Shown here: one piece after another, positions 38,331-48,043 of the stretch | Layout: each line of letters begins with the position of its first letter | Numbering within the stretch: position 1 is the stretch's first letter | Assembly: GCA_963678075.2 (NCBI GenBank) | Contig: CAXXPK010000003.1 | Location: 248,001-312,000, forward strand | DNA length: 64,000 nt | Direction of reading: 5' to 3' | DNA from: Oleispirillum sp963678075 | GTDB taxonomy: Bacteria > Pseudomonadota > Alphaproteobacteria > Rhodospirillales > Rhodospirillaceae | Translations under genes and position numbers: made by a program | Notes under the pieces: generated by a model | The model's input: the letters and a program-made list of their open reading frames with translations, nothing else | Told to the model about the DNA's origin: nothing | The model's database searches: none

Positions 38331-39266
38331 TCATTGCGCCCGGATCAGGGTGCCCGCGCCCTGCGGCGTATAGATTTCCAGCAGGATGGTGTGCGCCACC
38401 TTGCCGTTCAGGATAACCGCCGCCTCGACGCCCTTGTTCGCCGCGTCCAGGCAGGTTTCGACCTTGGGGATCATCCCGCCCGAGATCGTGCCGTCGGCGA
38501 TCAGGTCGCGGACTTCCTCGGCGGTGAGGTCGGTCAGGCGGTTGCCCTTGCCGTCCAGCACGCCCGAGACGTCGGTCAGCATGTACAGACGGGCCGCGCC
38601 CACCGCCGCCGCGATCGCGCCCGCGAAGGTGTCGGCGTTGATGTTGAAGGTCTCGCCGTTGTCGCCGATGCCGATCGGCGCGATCACCGGGATGATGTCG
38701 GATTTGGCGAAGGTGCTAAGGATATGCGGATCGACCGCATAGGGCTCGCCGACGAAGCCGAGATCCAGAACCTTTTCGATGCTGGAATCCGGGTCCTTGG
38801 CGGTGCGGGTCAGTTTCCTGGCGCGCACCAGATCGCCGTCCTTGCCCGACAGGCCGATCGCCAGGCCGCCCGCGTCGTTGACCCAGGTGACGATTTCCTT
38901 GTTGATCTTGCCCGACAGGACCATTTCGACGATGTCGATGGTCTCGGCGTCGGTGACGCGCAGGCCGTCGATGAAGGTGCTTTGAATCTTCATGCGGTCC
39001 AGCAGACGGCCGATTTGCGGCCCGCCGCCGTGCACCACGATCGGATTGATGCCGACCCGCTTCAACAGCACCACGTCGCGGGCGAACTGCGTCGCCAGTT
39101 CCGGGTCGCCCATGGCATGGCCGCCGTATTTGATGACGAAGGTCTTGCCCGAATACTTGCGCATGTAGGGCAGCGCTTCGGACAGGGTGCGGGCCTTGAC
39201 CAGCACGTCTTCGGGGTCGTCGGGGGACAGGGTGAACATGGGCGGCTCCATGGCGGTCATCGGCAA
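38331..39266 (-). CDS. argB: Acetylglutamate kinase
   Basis: Phosphorylates N-acetylglutamate in arginine synthesis. The 311-residue protein has FVIKYGGHAMGD, VVHGGGPQIGRLL and the later MLTDVSGVLD and GGMIPKVETC, all family hallmarks. Several ATGs (39266, 39260, 39251) are possible starts; the longest is given. It follows engB with a 38-base gap and is coupled to hisN. Confidence 0.95.
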   Translation of the reverse strand: MPMTAMEPPMFTLSPDDPEDVLVKARTLSEALPYMRKYSGKTFVIKYGGHAMGDPELATQFARDVVLLKRVGINPIVVHGGGPQIGRLLDRMKIQSTFIDGLRVTDAETIDIVEMVLSGKINKEIVTWVNDAGGLAIGLSGKDGDLVRARKLTRTAKDPDSSIEKVLDLGFVGEPYAVDPHILSTFAKSDIIPVIAPIGIGDNGETFNINADTFAGAIAAAVGAARLYMLTDVSGVLDGKGNRLTDLTAEEVRDLIADGTISGGMIPKVETCLDAANKGVEAAVILNGKVAHTILLEIYTPQGAGTLIRAQ

Positions 39267-39304
39267 GGACTCCAGAACAACGAACGCAAAGGATGGACAG
39301 TCGG

Positions 39305-39967
39305 TTAGCGGCGCGACGCGATCTCGGCGAGAACGGCGCGCAATTCGGCGATGCCAAGGCCGGTTTCCGAACTGGTCACCAGAATCTCCGGAAAGGCGGC
39401 GACATGGGTGGCGGCCTCGATCCTGACCTCATCGACGATGCGGGCGAGGGGGCCGGCCTTGACCTTGTCGGCCTTGGTCAGGACGATCTGATGGGTGACG
39501 GCGGCGGCATCCAGCGTCTTCATCACGTCGCGGTCTTTATCCTTCAGGCCGTGGCGCGCGTCAATCAGCAGCATCGCGCGGGTGAGCTCGCGCCGTCCCT
39601 TCAGATAGTCGAGGATCAGGCGCGTCCAGCCATCGACCTGGGCCTTCGGTGCCTTGGCGAAGCCAGAGCCCGGCAGATCGACCATCACCAGGGCGTCGCC
39701 CAGATTGAAAAAGTTCAGTTGCTGCGTGCGCCCCGGCGTGTTCGAGGTGCGGGCCAGGGTCTTGCGCCCGGTCAGGGCGTTGACCAGGCTCGATTTGCCG
39801 ACGTTGGAGCGCCCGCAGAAGGCGATTTCCGGTCGTTGGGTTTGTGGCAGGCCGCTGGCCGCGACGACGCCCAGCATGAAGTCGCAGGCCCCGGCGAAAA
39901 GGACGCGCCCGGCTTCCAGGCGCGCCCCTTCTTCATCGTTCGGCGGTGGGGACAAGGTGTCCGTCAT
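39305..39967 (-). CDS. engB: Ribosome-biogenesis GTP-binding protein EngB/YsxC
   Basis: GTPase needed for assembly of the large ribosomal subunit. The 220 residues contain G1 GRSNVGKSS, G2 TPGRTQ, G3 DLPGSG and G4 TKADK, in the order of this family. It lies six bases after yidC; yidC-engB is a conserved neighbour pair in alphaproteobacteria. The N-terminus is slightly long but unremarkable. Confidence 0.94.
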   Translation of the reverse strand: MTDTLSPPPNDEEGARLEAGRVLFAGACDFMLGVVAASGLPQTQRPEIAFCGRSNVGKSSLVNALTGRKTLARTSNTPGRTQQLNFFNLGDALVMVDLPGSGFAKAPKAQVDGWTRLILDYLKGRRELTRAMLLIDARHGLKDKDRDVMKTLDAAAVTHQIVLTKADKVKAGPLARIVDEVRIEAATHVAAFPEILVTSSETGLGIAELRAVLAEIASRR

Positions 39968-39973
39968 CGGCCG

Positions 39974-41698
39974 CTATTTCTTGACGTGGGCGTGGGCGGG
40001 CTTGTCGGTCTTCAACAGCACCCACTGTTGCAGGATCGACAGCACGTTCGAGAACGACCAATAGATCACCAGTCCGGCCGCGAACTTCGCCATCATGAAG
40101 GTGAAGACGATCGGCAGCATCTGCATGATCTTGGCCTGCGTCGGGTCCGGCGGCGCGGGCGACATCTTTTGCAGCAGCCACATGGTGATGCCCATGACCA
40201 GCGGCCAGATGCTCATGTGCAGCATTTCTGGCGGAGACCACGGAATCAGGCCCAGCAGAGTGAAGATGTTGGTCGGGTCCGGCGCCGACAGGTCGTGAAT
40301 CCAGCCATAGAACGGCGCGTGGCGCATTTCGATGGTGATGAACAGCACCTTGTAAAGGGCGAAGAACACCGGGATCTGGATCAGCATCGGCAGGCAGCCC
40401 GACATCGGGTTGGCCTTTTCCCGCTTGTAGAGCAGCATCATTTCCTGCTGCAGGCGCGGCTTGTCCTCTTTGTAGCGTTCCTGCAGCTTCTTCAACTCGG
40501 GCTGGACGCGCTTCATCGCGTTCATCGAGCGATAGGACTTATTGGCCAGCGGGAACATCAGCAGGCGCAGCAGCACCACGAAGCCCATGATCGCGATGCC
40601 GAAGTTGCCGACCAGCTTGAACAGGTAGTCGAGGACATAGAAGAACGGCTTGGCCAGAAAATAGAACCAGCCGAAGTCGATGGCGCGATCGAACTTGTCG
40701 ATGCCGAGGTTCTTTTCGTAGGCGGAAATCGTGCGGACTTCCTTGGCGCCGACGAAGACGCGGTTGGTGATTTCCTGCGAGGCGCCGGGGGCGATGGTGA
40801 CGCCCGCCGACAGGTAATCCACCTGATAGCGCGGGGTGCCGCCGACGTCGCGGTGGGTGAACTTGGCGTGGACCGAGGTTTTCTGGTCGAACAACAGCGC
40901 GGTCAGCCAGTATTTGTCGGTGATGCCGACCCAGCCGCCGGTGGAGTCGGATTCGAACGGCTTCTTCTGAAGCTTTTCGTAGGTGACTTCCTCCAGGGTT
41001 CCGCCCAGGACCCCCAGGGGGCCTTCGTGAAGGACCGAATAGCCCTCAAGCTTCGGCAGGCCGACGCGGGCGATCAGGCCATAGGGATACAGGGTGATCG
41101 GGCGCTCGGAATTGTTTTCGACCCGCTGCGTCATGGTCAGGACATAACGGTCATCGACCGCGATGGTGCGGATGAAGGTCAGGCCCGCGCCGTTGTCCCA
41201 CCACAACTCGACCGGAGTCTCGGGGGTCAGGGTGGTGCCGTTGGCCGACCACAGGGTGTCGGGGGTCGGCACCTTGATGGCGCGGTCGGTGACGCTCCAC
41301 CCCAGTTCGACGAAGTACGGCTTGGCGGTCCCGGACGGCGACAGCAGGGTGACGTTAGGGCTGTCGGGCTTTTGCGTCTCGCGGAAGGTGGCCAGGGTGA
41401 CGTCGTCCAGGCGCCCGCCCTTAAGCAAGATCGAACCGGTCAGGCGCGGCGTCTTGATGGCGACGCGGTTGCCTTCGGCGATCACTGCGGCGCGGTCCTT
41501 GACCGTCTTCACCGGCAGGGCGGAGTCTTGACCCGCCGCGATGTCCTTGGGCGCCTTTGGCGCGACCGCGACCGCGTCCGATGTCGTCTGCGGCGCGGGC
41601 GGCGTGCTTTTCTGCGGCCTCATGAAAAAGAACTGATAGCCGAGCAGAATGGCGATGGAGAGGACCACCGCGAGGATGACGTTGCGCTGTTCGGACAT
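39974..41698 (-). CDS. yidC: Membrane protein insertase YidC
   Basis: Inserts and folds inner-membrane proteins with or without SecYEG. The 574-residue protein starts with a helix (VILAVVLSIAILLGYQFFF), has a large periplasmic domain (about 60-340) and the five-helix core with KYKED-like RYKEDKPRLQQEMMLLYK and the conserved MSGCLPMLIQIPVFFALYKVL. Full length. It is followed by engB and preceded by yidD and rnpA, the normal order. Confidence 0.96.
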   Translation of the reverse strand: MSEQRNVILAVVLSIAILLGYQFFFMRPQKSTPPAPQTTSDAVAVAPKAPKDIAAGQDSALPVKTVKDRAAVIAEGNRVAIKTPRLTGSILLKGGRLDDVTLATFRETQKPDSPNVTLLSPSGTAKPYFVELGWSVTDRAIKVPTPDTLWSANGTTLTPETPVELWWDNGAGLTFIRTIAVDDRYVLTMTQRVENNSERPITLYPYGLIARVGLPKLEGYSVLHEGPLGVLGGTLEEVTYEKLQKKPFESDSTGGWVGITDKYWLTALLFDQKTSVHAKFTHRDVGGTPRYQVDYLSAGVTIAPGASQEITNRVFVGAKEVRTISAYEKNLGIDKFDRAIDFGWFYFLAKPFFYVLDYLFKLVGNFGIAIMGFVVLLRLLMFPLANKSYRSMNAMKRVQPELKKLQERYKEDKPRLQQEMMLLYKREKANPMSGCLPMLIQIPVFFALYKVLFITIEMRHAPFYGWIHDLSAPDPTNIFTLLGLIPWSPPEMLHMSIWPLVMGITMWLLQKMSPAPPDPTQAKIMQMLPIVFTFMMAKFAAGLVIYWSFSNVLSILQQWVLLKTDKPAHAHVKK

Positions 41699-41707
41699 CG
41701 TAAGGGT

Positions 41708-42004
41708 CTACCCAGTGGTTCGAGGACGGGAGGAATGGGACGGCGCCGGGTCCGGAACCGGATCGTAACCGGAGCCGCCGAAGGGATGGCAGCGTCCAAT
41801 GCGGCAAACGGCCAGCCACAGTCCCTTGATCGGGCCGTGGCGGTCAAGGGCTTCCAGGGCATAGGCGGAACAGGTCGGCTGATAGCGACAGCGCGGCCCG
41901 ATCAACGGCGAAATGCCCAGGCGATAGACATGGACCGGCAACCTCAAGACCCAGATCAGGGCTTCGCGCGGGCGTGCCGACAAAAGGGACCTATCCTGGA
42001 TCAT
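41708..42004 (-). CDS. yidD: Membrane protein insertion efficiency factor YidD
   Basis: A 98-residue small protein with the family core YRLGISPLIGPRCRYQPTCSAYALEA and RCHPFGGSGYDPVP, including the conserved Cys pair. It probably sits at the inner face of the membrane and aids insertion with YidC. The ATG at 42004 overlaps the rnpA stop (ATGA); yidC follows nine bases after it. Confidence 0.95.
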   Translation of the reverse strand: MIQDRSLLSARPREALIWVLRLPVHVYRLGISPLIGPRCRYQPTCSAYALEALDRHGPIKGLWLAVCRIGRCHPFGGSGYDPVPDPAPSHSSRPRTTG

Positions 42005-42423
42005 GACGAAGGCGTTCCGTTGCCCGGTGGTTCCAAGTGCGCCGCGTCGGCCCGCGAATCCTTCGCGGCACCACGATAGCGACCCTGACGTTTTAAAGCG
42101 GCTTCCAAATCTTGCAACAACGCAGTGAAGGATCGGGTCGCGGTTTGCGGTCGGCCGATCAGCACATAGTCGTATCCCGGCTCGGCGAAGGGGGCGATAA
42201 CCTGCCGCGCGACCTCGCGCATCCGGCGTTTGACGCGATTGCGAACTACCGCGCCGCCGACCTTGCGGCTGGCGGTGAAGCCGAGGCGCAGGGCCTCGTC
42301 ATGGCCGCAGACAAACGGAGTCGCCACGGCCTGAACGATCAGGCCGGGCGTTGCCCATTTGCGACCCAGGCGCGCCGCGCGCAAGAAATCGGCGCGGCGT
42401 TGAAGTCTCAGGACCAGAGCCAT
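42001..42423 (-). CDS. rnpA: Ribonuclease P protein component
   Basis: Protein subunit of RNase P, which trims tRNA 5' ends. The 140-residue product shows RLQRRADFLRAAR, LRLGFTASRKVGGAVVRNRVKRRMRE (the RNR motif that contacts RNA) and the DYVLIGR strand. A GTG at 42441 would add six residues; the ATG at 42423 fits the family better. It is coupled to yidD by a four-base overlap. Confidence 0.93.
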   Translation of the reverse strand: MALVLRLQRRADFLRAARLGRKWATPGLIVQAVATPFVCGHDEALRLGFTASRKVGGAVVRNRVKRRMREVARQVIAPFAEPGYDYVLIGRPQTATRSFTALLQDLEAALKRQGRYRGAAKDSRADAAHLEPPGNGTPSS

Positions 42424-42450
42424 GCCCGAAGTCCCGGTCACGCCGATAAC

Positions 42451-42585
42451 TTAGGCGGACAGGCGCTTGCGGCCCTGGCGGCGGCGATCGGCGATCACGC
42501 GGCGACCGCCGACGGTGGCCATACGCGAGCGGAAACCATGCCGACGCGCCCGGACCAATTTACTGGGTTGATAGGTGCGTTTCAC
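42451..42585 (-). CDS. rpmH: 50S ribosomal protein L34
   Basis: A 44-residue, highly basic protein starting MKRTYQPSKLVRARRHGF and ending GRKRLSA, the standard L34 sequence. The start is GTG at 42585 with a GAGGAG site nine bases upstream. It heads the rpmH-rnpA-yidD-yidC operon and has its own strong promoter. Confidence 0.97.
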   Translation of the reverse strand: MKRTYQPSKLVRARRHGFRSRMATVGGRRVIADRRRQGRKRLSA

Positions 42586-42628
42586 GCTTCCAACTCCTCT
42601 TTATCGGGGCTTCTTAACGGAGGAGCGC

Positions 42629-42657
42629 CTTATAAAGTGAAGGTCCGGCCAAGTCAA
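42629..42657 (-). promoter_or_regulatory. Sigma70-type promoter of rpmH
   Basis: TTGACT (42657-42652) and TATAAG (42634-42629) are separated by 17 bases on the minus strand, about 44 bases before the rpmH start. Near-consensus spacing and sequence fit strong expression of a ribosomal operon. Confidence 0.75.
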
Positions 42658-42991
42658 TGCGGAATCTTGTCCGGTTTGCTTGTCCTGTCCCGCCGCGCCC
42701 GATCGCCTGGCGCGGCACGGGGCCGTCGCGGCGGGTTCTTGCCGCGGGCGAAATCGCCCCCACGTTCCCAGCAGGCGCAAACGCGTGCCGCGAAACGGAA
42801 AGGGGAGTCGTCATCGATGACAAGGAAACCCCGAAGCCGCCGCCCCGGCCCTGAAAAAGGGGCGGTTTTCCTTTCATTTCCGGAAAAAAAGCGATAAGAA
42901 GGCGTCCACCCCGTAAGAGGGCGGGCGGCGCCCCGGAAAAACTTGGGCAAGCGATCCGGGCGACCGCGACGGCAGCAGGGAGGGCTATTCC
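42658..42991. other. Intergenic gap between rpmH and panB
   Basis: Divergent promoter region for rpmH (left) and panB (right). At 42840-42870 a stem CCGCCCC / GGGGCGG with a twelve-base loop is followed by TTTTCCTTTC; this might be a plus-strand terminator or attenuator ahead of panB. No gene is evident: the short frames have no family character. Confidence 0.4.
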
Positions 42992-43822
42992 GTGAGCGTT
43001 GAAATCGCCGCGAAGCCGGTGACCACGCGGGACATCCGCGCCCGCAAGGGTCTTGATCCGATCGTCTGTCTGACCTCCTATACCGCGCCGATGGCGCGAA
43101 TGCTGGACCCGCACGTCGATGTGCTGCTGGTCGGCGATTCGCTGGGCATGGTGGTCTATGGCCTGCCGACCACGATCGGCGTCACCATGGAGATGATGAT
43201 CGCCCACGGTCAGGCGGTGATGCGGGGCGCCACGCGTGCCTGCGTCGTCGTCGATATGCCGTTCGGCAGCTATCAGGAAGGACCGGAACAGGCCTTCCGC
43301 AATGCCGCGCGACTGATGATGGAAACCGGCTGCGCCGCCGTGAAGTTGGAAGGCGGCGAGGAAATGGCCGCGACTGTCCGCTTCCTGGTCGAACGCGGCG
43401 TGCCGGTGATGGCGCACGTCGGTCTGACGCCGCAGTCGGTACACGCCTTCGGCGGCTTCCGGGCGCGCGGCAAGTCCGAGGGCGAGGCCGACAAGATCGT
43501 CGCCGATGCCCATGCGGCGGCCGATGCCGGAGCCTTCGCCATTGTGCTGGAAGGCACCCACGAACCGGTGGCGCGCCGCATCACCGAGGAAGTCGCCTGT
43601 CCGACCATCGGCATCGGCGCCTCGCCGGTCTGCGACGGGCAGGTCTTGGTGATCGATGACGTTCTGGGCCTGTTTTCCGATTTTAGGCCGAAGTTCGTGA
43701 AGCGTTACGCCGAGCTCGCCCCCCTGGTGGACGAGGCGGCGGCGCGGTATGCGGCCGAGGTGAAGGCCCGGACCTTCCCCGGACCGGAACATTGTTTCGG
43801 CGCGAAACCGCGTCAGGACTGA
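42992..43822 (+). CDS. panB: 3-methyl-2-oxobutanoate hydroxymethyltransferase
   Basis: Adds a hydroxymethyl group to ketoisovalerate to form ketopantoate, the first step to pantothenate and coenzyme A. The 276-residue barrel has LTSYTAPMAR, VGDSLGMVVYG (metal site), VDMPFGSYQ, VKLEGGEE, MAHVGLTPQSVH and IGASPVCDGQVLV. The start is GTG at 42992. panC follows 24 bases later. Confidence 0.96.
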   Translation: MSVEIAAKPVTTRDIRARKGLDPIVCLTSYTAPMARMLDPHVDVLLVGDSLGMVVYGLPTTIGVTMEMMIAHGQAVMRGATRACVVVDMPFGSYQEGPEQAFRNAARLMMETGCAAVKLEGGEEMAATVRFLVERGVPVMAHVGLTPQSVHAFGGFRARGKSEGEADKIVADAHAAADAGAFAIVLEGTHEPVARRITEEVACPTIGIGASPVCDGQVLVIDDVLGLFSDFRPKFVKRYAELAPLVDEAAARYAAEVKARTFPGPEHCFGAKPRQD

Positions 43823-43846
43823 CGCCAACCCAGCGGGAGAAGCGGC

Positions 43847-44710
43847 ATGACCGCAAGCAATGGATTGCCGCCGGTGGCGCGGCGCGTCGGTGAACTGCGG
43901 GCGCGGGTCGCGGCTTGGCGGGCCGAGGGCCTTTCGGTCGGTTTGGTGCCGACCATGGGCGCCCTGCATGACGGCCACCTGACCCTGGTCCGCGAGGTCC
44001 TGAAGGTGGTGGACCGGGTGGTCACCTCGGTCTTCGTCAACCCGACCCAATTCGGCCCCAACGAGGACTTCGCGGCCTATCCCCGTACCGAGGACAAAGA
44101 TCGTGAAAAGCTAGGCGGGGCCGGAGCCTCGTTGTTGTTCGCGCCGTCCGTCGAGGATATGTGCCCGCAGGGCTTTTCCACAGCGATCGCGGTGACCGGG
44201 GTTTCCGAGGGGCTGTGCGCCACGACCCGGCCCGGGCATTTTTCCGGCGTCGCCACGGTGGTCACCAAGCTGCTGTTGCAGGCGTTGCCCGATGTCGCCG
44301 CCTTCGGCGAAAAGGATTACCAGCAGCTTCTGGTGATCCGGCGTCTGGTCCGCGACCTTGACATTCCGGTGACGGTTCTGGGGGTGCCGACGGTGCGCGA
44401 GGCGGACGGTCTGGCGATGTCGTCGCGCAACGCCTATCTGACGGACGCGGAACGCGGGGCGGCGCCGACCTTGTATCGGGTCTTGACCGAAACCGCAGCG
44501 GCGATCGCATCCGGCGGCGCGGTGGAGGCGGCGTTGGCGGCGGGCCGGGCGGCGATTTTGGGCGCCGGGTTCGCCAGCATCGACTATCTGGAATTGCGCG
44601 CCGCGGACGGCCTGGCGCCGATGGCGGCGTTCGACCGCCCGGCGCGGCTTTTGGTCGCGGCACGTTTGGGGCGGACCCGCCTGATCGACAACATCGCGGT
44701 GGCGGCCTGA
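43847..44710 (+). CDS. panC: Pantothenate synthetase
   Basis: Joins pantoate and beta-alanine with ATP to make pantothenate. The 287-residue protein has VPTMGALHDGHLTLVRE, with the HxGH nucleotide site, FVNPTQFGPNEDF, and FGEKDYQQL, the second active-site motif, and MSSRNAYL. It forms a panB-panC operon. Length and motifs are normal. Confidence 0.96.
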   Translation: MTASNGLPPVARRVGELRARVAAWRAEGLSVGLVPTMGALHDGHLTLVREVLKVVDRVVTSVFVNPTQFGPNEDFAAYPRTEDKDREKLGGAGASLLFAPSVEDMCPQGFSTAIAVTGVSEGLCATTRPGHFSGVATVVTKLLLQALPDVAAFGEKDYQQLLVIRRLVRDLDIPVTVLGVPTVREADGLAMSSRNAYLTDAERGAAPTLYRVLTETAAAIASGGAVEAALAAGRAAILGAGFASIDYLELRAADGLAPMAAFDRPARLLVAARLGRTRLIDNIAVAA

Positions 44711-44744
44711 CCGCCGTCCGCACAGCCCGAATCGGAGATCCTGG

Positions 44745-44987
44745 TTGAGCACCGAACAAGAATCCTATGACGAAATCAACGCGTTGGTCGGCAGTCTGGC
44801 CAAGGCCTTCGACCTGGAAGGCACGGTGGCGGCGCGTGCCGTCGAAACCGGCGCGATGGTCCTGAAGCTGGGTGTCGATGCGGCGGGCGACCGCCATGTC
44901 GAGGCCTGCTTCCAGGGCAAGGTCGCCGTCGTCTATCCCGGCGCGGCGAAGCCGGAAATGACCGCCACGACCCGCCACCAGCTGTGA
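44745..44987 (+). CDS. Hypothetical protein, 80 residues
   Basis: I do not recognise this protein. It begins at a TTG (44745), is acidic in its first half (EQESYDEINALVGSLAKAFDLEG), and has a short beta-rich second half ending in TTRHQL. No signal peptide, membrane segment or metal motif. It follows panC by 34 bases in the same direction and may share its transcript. Codon use looks like that of its neighbours, so it is probably a real gene. Confidence 0.5.
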   Translation: MSTEQESYDEINALVGSLAKAFDLEGTVAARAVETGAMVLKLGVDAAGDRHVEACFQGKVAVVYPGAAKPEMTATTRHQL

Positions 44988-45071
44988 CGTCCGCCCTCCT
45001 TTTCTTGCGCAGCTATATGATATGTTTTGCGTTCTTGCGGCGCTTCCGTTGAATCGAAGGGGCGCGCGGCG

Positions 45072-46656
45072 ATGGGGACAGGTGCGGTGAAGGAAGCGAC
45101 CCGGCAATATCAGGACGGCGAAGTGATCTTCCGCGAAGGCGACGACAGCCTCGCGGTGTTTTTGCTGCGCAAGGGCCGCGTCAGGCTGGTCAAGGCGGCG
45201 GCGGCGGGTCCGTCGTGCTCGCCACCCTCGACAAGGGTGAAATCCTTGGCGAAATGGGCATCCTGGATGGGGTGCCGCGCGTCGCCGCCCCGTCCGCCGC
45301 CGTATCGTCCGCCGTCGCCAATGGCGGGCTGTTGACCCGACTGTTCGGGTTTGGCAAGGCGGACCCGCACGAGGCCGAGGCGGCGCAGGGTCCGTTGAAG
45401 ATTCTGGTGGCGCGATTCGGCGACACCTTGCCGCCGGAGGCGGTGGCGGTGGCCGACGCCCTGATGTCGGCGCTGCAGGGGATTCCCGGCGCGCAGGTGC
45501 GCCGCATCAACGACATGGTGGCCTGGCCAGACGGCATCCGCGACCCCGAGGCGGCGCGTCTGGCGGCGAGCGCGGGGTCGTCGTCGTTGGTGTCGGCGCG
45601 CGGCGGCGATGTCGTGGTGTGGGGCCGGGTCGAGGCGATTGGTCATCTGTTGGAGGTCCATGCCACGGCGGCGCCGACGCAGCATGAATTGCGGCTGGGG
45701 CGGATGCCGTCGGTGGCCGGAGTTTGCATCCCGCTGGAGGCGGTGGTCGAACCCTTGCCGGCCTTGATCCGGGCTTTGACCTTGGGCGCGGCGCTGGTCG
45801 AAAGCGGGCGCCACGATGCCGACTTGGTTTTTTGTCTGGCCGATGACGTGCTGGCGGCGGCGGACGGCCTGCGCCGCGTGATCTCCGATTTCGCGGCGGT
45901 GGAACAGGCCTCCGTGTTGGTTGCCTGGGCGGCGGCGGCGGCCCAGGTGGCGGGCGGCGAAGGCATTCCCGATGATCTGTGGGACGTGGCGGCGCAAACC
46001 TTCGAGGACGCGGCCCGGCGCTTGCCGCGCGCGTCCCGCCACGATTGGGCGGATGTCTTCGTCGGGCGCGGTCTGCTGGAATGCGCCCGTGCCGAACGCG
46101 GCGCCGTCCATCTTTCCGAGACATCGTCGCCGGGGGCGCCGCCCGCCACTCCATGGGATACCGCCGCTGAAACCTTGCGCCTGGCGCTGGAAGACATGCG
46201 GCGCGAGGAACGGCCCTGGGATTGGGCGCTGGTTCACGAACGCCTGGGGCCGATCGCTTACCGCCAGGGGTTGGCCTCTGGCGATGCGGATGTCTTCAAG
46301 GCGGCGTTGACCCACTATCAGTTGGCGATTCAGGTCTATATCCGCGCCGAGTTCCCGCAAAAATGGGCGGAGGCGGTTTCCGCCCTGGCGCAGGTGTTGC
46401 AAGTCTACGGCGATCAACTGGGCAGCGTTCCGGCGCTGGAACGCGCCGTCGAGTTGTGCCGCGCGACGCCGGAGGTGCGGTCCGAGGAAACCATACTGCT
46501 GTTGTGGGCGGCGTCTCAGAACAACCTGGGGTCCGCCCTGTTCTTGCTGGCGAAGCGGCGCGACAGCGTCGATTTGTTCCTGACCGCGCCCGTCGCGATG
46601 AAAAACTGGCGCGCCCCGACTGGGCGGCGGGGATGCCGCAGGGGGGCGACGCATGA
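45072..46656 (+). pseudogene. Cyclic-nucleotide-binding/TPR protein, frameshifted
   Basis: The first frame (from ATG 45072) encodes the start of a cNMP-binding domain, QYQDGEVIFREGD...LLRKGRVRLVK. Near 45200, in a GCG repeat, the coding switches to another frame: VVLATLDKGEILGEMGILDG. Most of the rest of that domain seems to be missing. A TolB-like region follows (ILVARFGDTLPPEA), then helical TPR-like repeats (residues equivalent to 46200-46540: AALTHYQLAIQVYIRAEFPQ, NNLGSALFLLAKRR). At the end the likely true frame ends in ARPDWAAGMPQGGDA with a TGA overlapping the next ATG, which again needs a shift near 46570. A functional product seems unlikely. Role unknown. Confidence 0.6.
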
Positions 46657-47991
46657 AGGCGTTGCCGCCGGAACTCCAGCCCTTGTGGCGAGAGGCGACG
46701 AAGGCTCTTTCCGAGGAACGCTTCGGCGAGGCGGCAGCTCTGCTGCAACGGGTGTTGCGGGGGGGGGCGCCCGCATATACCGGGGGGTGGAACAATCTGG
46801 GGGTCGCGCTGCGCCGCCTGCAACGATGGGAGGCGGCGGCGATCTGTTTCCGGCGCGGCCTGTCCCTGCCCAATGGCGATGTCGAATCGGCGCGGTCGAA
46901 TTTGGGCAACGCGTTGCGCGATCTTGGCCGCTTCGCCGAGGCGGATCTGGCCTTTCAGCGCGCCGTGGCCAAGGGCGGCTCCCACGGGACCCGCTATAAC
47001 TACAGTCTGCTGCTGCGCGACATGAATTGCCTTGACGAAGCGGTCGCCATGATCGCCCCGACGATCGAGGCCTATCCCGGCAATGCGCAGCGGCGTTGGG
47101 ATCATGCCCTGATGCTGCTGCAAACCGGTCGATGGGAAGAAGGATTCGCCGCCTACGAGGCACGCTGGAAACTGCCGGGGGTGCCGAAATTTTCCTCCGA
47201 CCGACCGGTTTGGGATGGCCCCCCCCTTGGCCGGGCGGACTCTGCTGCTGCTGAGCGAACAGGGCATGGGCGACGCCATTCAGTTCGCTCGTTATGCGCC
47301 GCTGATCGATCGGGACGGCGGCAGCATCGTGATGCAGCTGCGCAAGCCGCTGCTGCGGTTGTTCGCCGCCGCCCCCGCCCTGGCGGGGGTGGGCCCGGTC
47401 GCCATCGACGCGCCGTTGCCGCCGCATGACGTGGTGCTGCCGATGGTCAGCCTGGCGCGGGTGTTGCGGGCGCGGCCCGATGCCCTGCCGCCGCCCTTGT
47501 CCTTTGCGGTGGCGGAACCGTTTCTGGCGGAGGCGGCCAAGGCCTTTCCGCCGCGCCTGGGGCGACGCCGGATCGGGATCGTCTGGGCCGGCAGTCCGGG
47601 ACACAGCAATGACCGCAACCGGTCCACCGTTCTGCCGTCGTTTCTGCCGCTGTTCGCGCATCCGGCGACCGATTTGTACAGTTTCCAGATCGGCGACCGC
47701 GCCCAAGACCTGACGACGACCGGCTTCGGTGCGATGGTGTCCGATTTGTCCAGCCGGATCGGCGATTTTCTGGATACCGCCGCCTATCTGCGGCAGATCG
47801 ATTTGTTGGTCGCGGTGGATACCAGCACCGTGCATCTGGCGGGGAGCCTGGGCGTGCCGACGGTGGCGATGGTGCCGCACGCGGTGGACTGGCGGTGGGG
47901 CGGCGCCGGAACCACGACGCCCTGGTACGCGTCGCTGCGTCTGGCGCGGCAGCCCGCCCAGGGCGTTTGGGCGGGGCCTTCGGGCGAGTGA
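46653..47991 (+). CDS. TPR-glycosyltransferase-like protein, split at a C8 tract
   Basis: The first frame (ATG 46653) carries four or so TPR units: WNNLGVALRRLQRWEAAAICF, NLGNALRDLGRFAEADLAF, YNYSLLLRDMNCLDEAV, ending with EGFAAYEARWKLPGVP and VWDG. At 47219-47226 lie eight consecutive Cs; dropping one C restores the frame into PLAGRTLLLLSEQGMGDAIQFARY, then IGIVWAGSPGH and VDTSTVHLAGSLGVPTV, a GT9/GT41-type nucleotide-sugar domain, to a stop at 47991. As written the gene is out of frame. It may be phase-variable, decayed or a sequencing slip. A G9 run also occurs at 46759-46767. Confidence 0.65.
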
Positions 47992-48043
47992 TGGCGATGC
48001 TGGTGCCACCGCCCTCGCCCCAGGGTAAGGAGTAACTCCGCCG

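Noticed and set aside
39293..42079. A 928-codon plus-strand frame across engB, yidC and yidD
   Set aside because: The three minus-strand genes have clear conserved motifs; the opposite frame is low-complexity, rich in Gln, Arg and His, as expected of antisense of GC-rich genes.
42112..42897. A plus-strand frame across rnpA, rpmH and the panB leader
   Set aside because: Overlaps two certain minus-strand genes and has no recognisable domain.
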